A stretch of 39,235 nucleotides of DNA from Bondarzewia mesenterica. Its lineage: Eukaryota > Basidiomycota > Agaricomycetes > Russulales > Bondarzewiaceae. Below, piece after piece: positions 32,071 to 39,235 of the stretch. Position 1 is the first letter of the stretch. Each line of letters opens with the position of its first letter. The stretch spans positions 1 through 39,235 of the forward strand of contig SGPL01000177.1 in assembly GCA_004802705.1 (NCBI GenBank), given 5' to 3'. The position numbers were made by a program, and so were the translations under genes. The notes below the pieces were generated by a model that was not told the DNA's origin, ran no database searches, and was given only the letters and a program-made list of their open reading frames with translations.

Positions 32071-33641
32071 TCAAATCAAGGCATCCAACAAGCCTTCACT
32101 GTGCAAGTGCGAAATAAATTCGCGGACAAAAGGTTCGTAGTCGTGTGTTCTTTTGATGGTGTCAGTCTGTTTGAAAAGAATGACTGTTAATAAGATGCCG
32201 TACGAAGTCTCTTAGTAAAGAGAAGGGAGGGAAGGAAAGAACACACATGCGCAGCCGCAGCTACATTCAGCTCGTCAGATACGGTCACTTTCGCCGGAAG
32301 CAGCTGCGCTTGGCAGTCGGCCAAAGCGTCTTTCAATTCTTGAGGAGTCATCTCAAGGATGGCACGATCCTGGGACAGTTGTCGAAATCCAAAATCGGAA
32401 GACCAGACGGGGGCGGGCTCCTCGACGAGCAGCTCCGACTCATGTTCACAGGACTAGAGATGATGGACGTTCAGCGTTGATTTCGGATTGGATCAAAGGA
32501 AAATGGGAACCTGGTCTCTCCAGCCATCTGGAAACTTTTCGTCTAGGTGTCTCTCCAGGTGCGCCACCCTTCGACTAAGAAGCCGAAGCTCGTCGCTAGC
32601 GACCTGATACCGATCGTCCACCAGCGCAAGGAGATTGAAGCGAATGTTAGCCTCACCGCCGGCAGTGCCGCCATACTTTTCCATCTTCATTCGCAGCGCA
32701 GGACGGACGATGTCCATCCAGCTCTCCGTTGTTGCAACCTCCGGAAGTTCACCGACCTCAAGTGGACCCGACTTTAGTCCATCGAGTTCCCAGACCTTCC
32801 CGTGGGCAGGAACATAGCCGATAAAATGGTAGACCTCTTCTTCCTGTTCAGGAGATGTTGCCGTCTTCGGCTTGCGTGCGTGACTGTTCGTGGCATTGCC
32901 GGTCTTTCGCCGCTTTGCAGGTGGTGGTTTCAAGTTTCGAGATTTTGAGGCTTTATTCTCTTCGAGAGTTTTGATCGCCAAGGTATTGAGGGCACCACGG
33001 AGATCAGCGGGGCTTTAGAGGTGTTAGTCGAAATTATATATTCAAAGAGATAGAAGCCCACCGCGATAGGCTGTTGTGCGCATTTCGAACAAAATGCGAA
33101 TTGGAGATGGCAAGGCCTCTCATCTGCAAATATTACACTGATGATACAGTAAAGATGTGAGGATAAACACGTACGACAGATGACATCCCTTGCGTCTCGT
33201 TTTTGAACTCGGTCAATTCGTCTCCGAGATTGCAGCCCGGACAATTTAGCAGAACGTTCATTATGGCAAGCGAGGCACATGCATCATCGCTGAGCTGGTT
33301 GGCGAACCAAACTCGTTCGGCTGCAGGATCCTCGAAATCATCCGCACGGTGGGTATCCTTCCGCCACAGGAAACAGAATATGAGACCGTATGGTTTGAGA
33401 TGCTCGACAGCCCATGGCTCGATATCGTACATCTCGACAACCTCAAGGCCATTGATTCCTAGCTTGCGCACGAGAGTAGTGAAGACGCCTGTGAATTCAG
33501 AGCAAATCGTCAGCGAGACAAAGAGCTATGATATCGCTACCTACCAGGATCGGATTCTATTACAGCGAAAGGACCACCTATGAGGTCGTGGTCATGCGCA
33601 GCCTGAGCACCATTCGCACTGCCAGTCCCCTTGTCACTCAT
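32071..33641 (-). CDS. ubiquitin C-terminal hydrolase, UCH37/UCHL5 type
   Basis: Six exons on the minus strand (33641-33545, 33488-33175, 33123-33062, 33012-32511, 32453-32247, 32166-32071) sum to 1278 nt, giving 425 residues. The enzyme removes ubiquitin from conjugates at the 19S proteasome (via Rpn13) and, in animals, in the INO80 complex. Catalytic residues fit the family: Gln97 and Cys103 in ANQLSDDACASL, the His in VYHFIGYVPAHG, and the Asp in WELDGL. MRGLAISNSHFVRNAHNSLS matches the helix after the catalytic Cys of UCHL5. A Lys/Arg-rich insert with PPPAKRRKTG (possible nuclear signal) separates that helix from the His. The C-terminal helices end RTHDYEPFVREFISHL, the ULD/KEKE-type tail that binds Rpn13 or Ino80g. 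Introns are 51-80 nt; the one after WRDQ has a weak GTTCCC donor but keeps frame. A decayed inverted copy lies near 38.6 kb. Confidence 0.93.
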
Positions 33642-34827
33642 CTGAATGTCGCTACCGATTTCGTGAGCTCTCTGCAAGTGTAAACCTCCTAATAAATGCT
33701 TACCTATGGCTATATCAGTAAGACTGAGTGCTGTCTAATAGGGGAGTGGAAGAATGGACCAATGAATATATATATTCTACGCACTTCATGTACAAATTTC
33801 CACTGGACCACGGCTGCAGGTTGAGTCAAAGGCTCAGCGGCACTTGTCACGGCGCTACAATCTACGCGTCGATTTGCAGCAATCTTCTTAAATTTCGTCA
33901 GTGTTGTACCTAGACGTGTAGTTTTTCCAAGCTTGAACGCAGGAATATTGCCGGACAGAGACAGTATTTGTCCATTCCGCGACTTCGGAAGGGCGTGGGA
34001 GTTGAACGTTGAAGCGCTGAGCGCTGAGACAGCCTGTCTCAACACTCAAATTTCAAAACTCAGCCTTTCAATTCCGCAGCAGCTTTTCATCAGGTTTTTA
34101 TTCAGGATTCGTTCAGGTTTTATTCAAGTTTTTCTCCGCGGCTTGTACTTAGTACTATGCTATCAAATCTTCTCCGGAAAGACATTCTATGCTCGCAGTG
34201 CTCGCGGTGACTCGGCATTTCAAGATTGTGTAATCATACGTAGGTGAGGGCCCCATCCCTCCCCATCCCCATGAGCTTGTCACCGTCTCTTCTTTGGCTG
34301 TGTACACTGGCTTTCCTGGCCAATGCGTCAGCTCGCAATCATTCCCGCTGTAACCGTCTTCTCGATTGATTTTGCCATGGCAGCTGCTACTCCTACTCTT
34401 ATTTCCTTCATGCATGAGCGGCTTCTATGGCGCTGGTTCGGATTTTCGTCTTAGCTTCAGTGACTCTGTCAAAACTGTCACCTTTTTGCAAGAAAATGTC
34501 GACTGGCCTAACCAAAAGGCTGAATATTCTCGTGCTCTGCCCAGCCTGAATCCTTCATCCTCATATGCATTGGACTGTCTATTTCTGCCGATATCTGACT
34601 GCTGACAGGAACTGAAACTTGCCTCCCATAGTAGGCTGTTCACTTCCAACATTTTGCCGTCTCTGTGGTAAGCAATTGAATCTTGGCTACTTTTGACTTC
34701 CAGTGGTCGTTATCACCAGCTGGGTATTTGCTTCACCCACTGGGAATACTGCCCCGGAAAATCATCGGTCTTATATTTCACGTTTCTAAGCCTGTCCGCC
34801 GTCTCATGACCCTTCTGACGTTCCAGT
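33642..34827. other. intergenic, UCH37 / GH5 divergent region
   Basis: No gene is supported. A minus-strand frame at 33710-34045 begins at TTG and looks like a mitochondrial presequence by composition, but has no ATG or family match. A plus-strand frame at 34366-34605 starts at TTG and encodes a Leu run, but has no proper start either. Confidence 0.4.
34087..34134 (+). repeat. short tandem-like TTCAGGTTTTTAT repeats
   Basis: Four imperfect copies of a unit near TTCAGGTTTTTA occur side by side (atcaggtttttat, tcaggattcg, ttcaggttttat, tcaagttttt), a short degenerate tandem array upstream of the UCH37 gene. Function unknown; replication slippage is the simplest explanation. Confidence 0.45.
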
Positions 34828-34840
34828 TATAAGATATAAG
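34828..34840 (+). promoter_or_regulatory. two TATAAG boxes of the GH5 gene
   Basis: TATAAG occurs twice (34828-34833 and 34835-34840), about 50 nt upstream of the ATG at 34887, in a suitable place for a core promoter. Confidence 0.4.
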
Positions 34841-34886
34841 ACGGATGGCCGCGGGACAGACTTAGTCCTTCCCCCAGGCCCCCAAT

Positions 34887-36576
34887 ATGTCTTACCTCAA
34901 GGTCTCTGGAACCAAAATCGTGGACAAGGATGGGAAGGAAGTAATACTACGAGGCGCGGGGTTGGGAGGTTGGATGAAGTATGTGCCCTCATCACTTTCG
35001 AGTTCAGTTTCGTGTTGACTTGGTGCAGCATGGAAAACTTCATATCAGGTGAGTTACTCTCGCACACTTTTGCCTCTAACACCAGGCGTTGACTGCATTT
35101 CACAGGGTATCCCGGATGTGAATTCCAGATTCGGAACGCCCTCGCTGAGGTCATGGGGGCTGCAAAAGCGGATTTATTTTTTGATAAGGTATACTCTTTT
35201 CCTGACTCGGAAAGCAAGCATTGTCATTCTTCGACAGTTCTTGGAATACTTCTTTCAAGATCCCGATGCCCAGTTCTTCAAGAGTTTGGGCTTGAACTGC
35301 ATTCGTCTACCATTCAACTACCGTCACTTTGAAGGTGGGTGTTCTCCTTCTCTCGCCCACTTACTGCTAATTACTTGTCATGAAGACGATATGAACCCGC
35401 GCGTGCTCAAGCCCGAGGGGTTCAAGCACCTTGATCGTGTTATTGAAACCTGTGCAAAACACGGCATCTACACCATCCTCGATCTTCATACCGCCCCCGG
35501 AGGTCAAAACACTGACTGGCACTCAGATGCCGGCACGCATATTGCGAACTTTTGGGTGCACAAAGATTTCCAAGACCGGACGATCTGGCTTTGGGAAGAG
35601 CTGGCGAAGCACTACGTCGACAACACTTGGATCGCCGGCTACAATCCTCTGAATGAGCCTACGGATCCCACGCAAACCCGCGTTGTTCAGTTTTACGAAC
35701 GCGTATACAGCGCGATCCGCGCGATCGACAAAGAGCACGCGATTTTCTTCGACGGTAACACCTTTGCGTCAGACTTCTCGCACTTTGGCGACGTGCACCA
35801 GAAGTGGGAGAATGTAGGGTATGCGATCCATGATTATTCAGTGTTTGGCTTCCCTGCGTCGCCAGAGGAATATGTAGGCAGCGATTTGCAGTTGAGGAGG
35901 CTGAGGCGGAGTTACGAGAAAAAGAGAGAGTGGATGGATCAAAAGGGACTCTGCGTGTGGAATGGTGAGTGGGGGCCGGTTTACGCGAGAAGAGAGTATG
36001 AGGGCGGAAAGACGGATGAGATCAACGCGGTGAGATTGAAGGTGCTGAAAGACCAACTGAGCATCTATAACAAGGTATTCTACGTTCGTCTTTCCCTCAA
36101 TATGTTTACTCAATCTTCGACAGGATCTTTTGAGTTGGTCGATTTGGCTCTACAAAGACATTGGCTTTCAGGGTATGGTGCATGTATCGCGGGAGACGGC
36201 GTACATGAAGCTTTTCGAGGACTTCCTTGCCAAGAAACACCGCCTTGCTGTCGATGCCTGGGGCGCGGACGTATCGCAAGTCCAGCATGTCTACCAGCCG
36301 CTGATCGACCTCATCCAACAGGAAATTCCCCCGCAATTCCAGAATCTGTATCCGTCCCCTGTGTGGAAGCTCAGCGACCGCGTCGGGCGCCTCGCACGCA
36401 ACGTCCTCATTTCCGAGTTCCTCGTCATGGAGTGGGCAGAACATTTCCGGGGTAAGAGCGAGGCGGAGATTGACGAGATCGCGAAGAGCTTCAGTTTCGA
36501 GAACTGCTTGCATCGCGACTCGCTGAACAAAATTTTGACGGACAACGCGAGTTTGGTGTCGGAAGGATCTCCGTGA
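34887..36576 (+). CDS. glycoside hydrolase family 5 protein, no signal peptide
   Basis: Six exons (34887-34978, 35029-35048, 35106-35188, 35238-35334, 35386-36074, 36124-36576) sum to 1434 nt, giving 477 residues. The second exon is only 20 nt (encoding MENFIS). The fold is a GH5 TIM barrel: GAGLGGWMNMENFISGYPGC near the start, LNCIRLPFNYRHF (strand 2), YTILDLHTAPGGQNTD (strand 3), IAGYNPLNEPTD with the acid/base Glu188, and CVWNGEWGPVYAR with the nucleophile Glu292. These retaining enzymes cleave beta-linked glycosides. There is no signal peptide, unlike secreted exo-beta-1,3-glucanases, so it is probably intracellular; the substrate (beta-glucan or glycolipid) is not evident. The C-terminal 130 residues (DAWGADVSQVQHVYQPLIDL onwards) extend past the barrel in a way I associate with a basidiomycete subgroup. 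Confidence 0.92.
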
Positions 36577-36951
36577 GGTTGTACATATAGATATGTTGGT
36601 TTGCGTTGTACAGTATTGTCTAAACGTCCAGAATTCAATTTGAGTGCGTAGAAGGGTTTAACGTTTATTGTTCACGACATTGATGTCGATTTCCTGATTG
36701 GAGTCCGCACGTGATGCTTTACTTACGGAACCGGAAGTAAATTCCATTGTCAATCCCGAGCTGGCCCAGGCCGACGGTCACCGGTCACCCCTGGTCGTGT
36801 TCTACGGTATTCGCACTTGCATTTGGCAAGCGAGCCGACCCTTCTGTCTTGCATAACAGTCCACGCTTTCCAACAAACATCATATTATCTTCTGATATGT
36901 GTTCTAGGAGGAACAATACTTTAACTCTTTCGCTTTCACTTTTCAGGCTCT
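36577..36951. other. intergenic after GH5 gene
   Basis: 3' region of the GH5 gene, followed by sequence without recognisable features. No gene is called. Confidence 0.45.
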
Positions 36952-37177
36952 AACTCAATAGATAAAGTAAGTCAGGTCGCGGCGAAGTGCTGGAAGGCAC
37001 CTGACAGAAACCGAACTGTTGTTGAACTTGTGTGTGCGAGTCATTCCTATCCTGTTGAACGGCCCTGACATAAGGCTTGCCATCGATTTCCAAGGCTCTT
37101 GTACGATGGACCGCCATTGCCACGCCAAATATGATCCACGAGGCAAGTATTTGTTGGCCATCTAATGTCTTATTCAT
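36952..37177 (-). pseudogene. probable C-terminal relic of a cytochrome P450
   Basis: The minus-strand frame reads DGQQILASWIIFGVAMAV followed by RALEIDGKPYVRAVQ. It lines up with the stretch after the P450 heme cysteine: PGR-x-LA, a hydrophobic L-helix and A-x-x-DGKP. In a shifted frame a later part reads SVSVRCLPALRRD, similar to the PFRCxxxPR ending of copies A and B. There are no upstream P450 exons in the following 100 bp, which instead serve the next gene. I read it as a fragment. The similarity is weak and the fragment short. Confidence 0.4.
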
Positions 37178-37178
37178 G

Positions 37179-37187
37179 TATATAAGG
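37179..37187 (+). promoter_or_regulatory. TATA box of the basic orphan gene
   Basis: TATATAAGG lies about 100 nt upstream of the ATG at 37281. It directly abuts the P450 relic on the other strand. Confidence 0.45.
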
Positions 37188-37280
37188 TCTTACTGACCTC
37201 TGTCTGGACCCCACGTCTTTATATTCTTCAAAGCTGCGAGACCGGCTTCACTGTCTTTCTCGTCTGTTCGTCAGTCAACC

Positions 37281-38099
37281 ATGATGAAATTTCTCGCCCA
37301 AAAAGTGAGAAATAAAGGAACCAATGGTGATGCCAGTGCATCTGACAAACGAATCCTTGGTATCGCTGCTCAGATAACGACTGCGGAAACGAAGATTAAC
37401 AGACCTGATCATCCTTCTGTGAGCTCTGGCTCATATTTTGTTGAGCACCTCTTTGAAACGAGCATGGATAGCGAGGTGAGTAGCGGCCTTCTTTCGGGCG
37501 GTTGATTTTGTGAGTGACCTGAATGTCAGCACCAGCACTCAGAAGCGCCTTCTTTGCCTTCTGGAACATCGGCGTTAGTTCCTCCAACTGCTCAGCGTCA
37601 GCTTGCGAAGGAAGCGCCGCTGACCCACCACGGTTCATTCGATCGTCGCCCGGCGCCTCCTCAGCCTGTACAAGGAAAATCACATCACCGACCAGTTACG
37701 ACACGACATCAAACGGATATGACATTAGCACGAGCTGAGATGACACGACATCGCGGAGATATATCTTTGGAGAGCCGTCGACCCCATCACCGGCGGACGC
37801 GTTCCGAAGGTCCATCAACTCAGACAGGGCTGCCGCATTCTCATACCGATGTACAACCTCGAGGAGGACCTTCGCGCGTTCGTGCAGGAACACCTCTATC
37901 ACGAGCAGTCACCCCAACACCTAACGGCTGGCGTCCATCTACGCCGGCGCCACACCACCGCCCGGGCAGCTCGTCGGGCAAGCTCGTCAAGCCCAAGCCT
38001 CCCCAGCAAGAAAAACACGTCTTACGAGAGGGACCGCCAAACAAACTCAAAAAATTGCGACGCACTTCGGAGAGAAGTGCNCTTCGAGTTGGACAATAG
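37281..38099 (+). CDS. hypothetical basic, Pro/His/Arg-rich protein
   Basis: Two exons (37281-37475, 37530-38099) separated by a 54-nt intron with GTGAGT donor and GTCAG acceptor give 254 residues. The start region (ATGATGAAATTTCTCGCCCA) follows a clean TATA box. The protein lacks a signal peptide and a known domain. It is rich in Pro, Arg, His and Ser (RRPAPPQPVQGKSHHRP, RTRSEGPSTQTG) and ends in a Lys/Arg-rich tail with PNKLKKLRRTSERS. That tail resembles NKLRKLRRDGYESD of the large orphan at 26 kb, a resemblance that may be chance. One N (38081) falls in the last exon without a frame change. Likely disordered; a nucleic-acid or chromatin association is a guess. Confidence 0.6.
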
Positions 38100-38640
38100 T
38101 CTGGTTTCGCATTTAGTATGATTTCCGGGCAATGCCTCTCCTTTNTACCCTTTATACCCTCAATACCACTAGTACCGAGCTGTCCCTTCTTTCCACTCAC
38201 GCTTGGCGAGTCATGATGCATAACGCGAACGTCCCGGGGAAGTGCCGGATTAGTTTGAGTGTGGTGATGGATGATCTAGGTTTTGATTTTTCTTGAATGC
38301 ATATATGTGTATTGCAATATCTCGAACGAGCGACCAACGATTGACGGCAAGAAAAGCCGAAGAAAGCAACCGAAAAGAGTTGGCCAATCATTAATCATAA
38401 CTCAGGACTCTTTCGCGTGGGAAANAAATAGATAACTTAATGCATCGCAAAAAAGAATCAGCCAATCACAACTTAGGACTCTTTCAAAAAGAGTCGACTC
38501 GTTCGGGAATAAACTACACAATGTCTTGAATTGNATCCTACTTGCAGTGTCGCCTGCACGCCTTGTTGGAATCCCCAGTCGACTATCTCTCGTGCACTCC
38601 GTTGCGATCTTTGACGGCGTGGTAAGTGGGCGCGTAAGTA
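38100..38640. other. intergenic with direct repeats
   Basis: Holds the 3' region of the basic orphan gene and, at 38377-38491, imperfect direct repeats. No gene is supported. Confidence 0.45.
38377..38491 (+). repeat. imperfect direct repeat pair with hairpin
   Basis: Two copies of a unit near GCCAATCA...AACTxAGGACTCTTTC occur at about 38377-38417 and 38455-38491. The second copy runs into a perfect 8-bp hairpin (GACTCTTT-CAA-AAAGAGTC, 38477-38495) and then a 10-bp palindrome, GAGTCGACTC (38491-38500). The origin could be a miniature mobile element or replication slippage; I see no clear target-site duplication. Confidence 0.45.
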
Positions 38641-39235
38641 TCTACNCCAACGGTCCAACCAGCTCAGTGATGATACACTTGCCTGGTGCCATAATGAATG
38701 TTCTTACTAAACTGTGCGGGCTGCAATNTTGGAGGCGAATTGACCGAGTTCAATCACAAAACGCGAAGNGTGTCATCTGTTGTACGTGTCTATCCTCACA
38801 TCTCTAGTGTCATATTTGTGGATGAGGNGTCTTATAATCTGCAATACGCATTTTGTTCAAAATGTACACAACAGCNTATTGNGGTGGGTTCCTGTCTCGN
38901 GCTGGGAATGAAGATATAAAAGTGTGTGGCACGCTGGCGGTGAGGTTTACATTTGCTTCGATATCGGTGCGCTGGTGGACGATTGGTATCAGGTCGCTAG
39001 CGTTGAGCTTCGGCTTCTTAATCAAAGGATGGCTCACCTGGAGAGACACCTAGNCGAAAAGTTTCCAGTTGNCTGGAGAGACCAGGTTTCACTTTTTTCT
39101 CNGATCCGATCTNAAGTTAACNCTGAACGTTCTTCATCTCCAGTCCTGNGAACAAGGNTCGNAGCAGCTCCCTGANGAGCCCGCCCGTGTCTGGTCCTCC
39201 GATTTTGGATTTCAACAACTGTCCACGNACNGTCC
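38641..39235 (+). pseudogene. decayed inverted copy of the UCH37 gene
   Basis: This plus-strand segment closely matches the coding strand of the intact UCH37 gene at 32.1-33.6 kb, in the opposite orientation. It starts around the catalytic region: the copy of QLSDDACASL reads QLSDDTLAW, so the active-site Cys is Leu (codon 38678-38680), and a 2-nt deletion follows. The intron after the MSSV position is still present (donor GTACGT at 38782), but the acceptor CAG is TGG. The copy then loses about 390 nt, removing the exon with the catalytic His and the basic insert, and resumes at GGCGGTGAGG and LVDDWYQVAS. The later intron is also retained, so this is a DNA-level duplication, not a retrocopy. 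It runs off the window end and contains many N calls. Confidence 0.88.

Noticed and set aside
33710..34045. Minus-strand frame with a mitochondrial-presequence-like start
   Set aside because: It begins at TTG, not ATG, has no family similarity and overlaps the UCH37 promoter area.
34366..34605. Plus-strand frame with a Leu-rich start resembling a signal peptide
   Set aside because: The start codon is TTG and the only in-frame ATG follows the hydrophobic run, so the signal would be lost.
1..39235. Search for CRISPR arrays, insertion sequences, bacterial-type operons or rRNA
   Set aside because: No regularly spaced repeats, transposase frames or rRNA motifs were seen; intron structure shows a fungal nuclear sequence.

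Overview
This is a gene-dense stretch of a fungal genome, most likely an Agaricomycete (mushroom-forming basidiomycete). The genes are broken by many short GT-AG introns, mostly 47-80 nt. The proteins also have a basidiomycete character: a divergent casein-kinase-1-like kinase, an intracellular GH5 glycosidase, two multi-exon P450s and low-complexity orphan proteins. I rebuilt exon structures by hand from ORF frames, splice signals and remembered family patterns. No homology search was run.

Layout. 1-4.2 kb: N-rich, gene-poor, with one small secreted Thr-rich protein (minus strand, frameshifted). 4.2-5.7 kb: a CK1-like kinase (+). 7.6-8.4 kb: an orphan helical protein (+). 9.8-10.5 kb: a one-cysteine peroxiredoxin of the Prx5/Ahp1 type (+). 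11.4-13.0 kb: an MFS transporter (+). 13.43 kb: an intron-containing tRNA-Glu (+). 14.1-14.7 kb: prefoldin subunit 5 (-), divergent from the Mid1 calcium-channel regulator at 15.2-16.8 kb (+). 17.7-20.0 kb: cytochrome P450 copy A (-). 21.4-23.2 kb: an atypical bHLH-like regulator (-). 23.8-24.1 kb: a weak alpha/beta-hydrolase relic (-). 24.6-25.8 kb: exosome subunit RRP42 (-), divergent from a 745-residue disordered protein at 26.0-28.3 kb (+). 29.3-31.5 kb: P450 copy B (-). 32.1-33.6 kb: UCH37-type deubiquitinase (-). 34.9-36.6 kb: GH5 glycosidase (+). 36.95-37.2 kb: a probable P450 C-terminal relic (-). 37.3-38.1 kb: an orphan basic protein (+). 38.6 kb to the end: a decayed, inverted second copy of the UCH37 gene (+).

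The genes are mostly housekeeping (prefoldin, exosome, deubiquitinase, Mid1, peroxiredoxin) mixed with accessory ones (P450s, MFS, CK1-like kinase, orphans). There is no operon or obvious biosynthetic cluster: the two P450s are 9 kb apart with unrelated housekeeping genes between them.

The most informative observations are fine-scale. Summing exon lengths shows that Mid1 carries exactly one extra base, in an A5 run, and that P450-A lacks exactly one base. P450-B is full length but has a TT in place of a GT splice donor. The UCH37 copy has lost its catalytic cysteine, a splice acceptor and the exon with the catalytic histidine. The three single-base lesions may be sequencing errors or real mutations; the UCH37 copy is clearly a pseudogene. 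I found no convincing undescribed molecular system.
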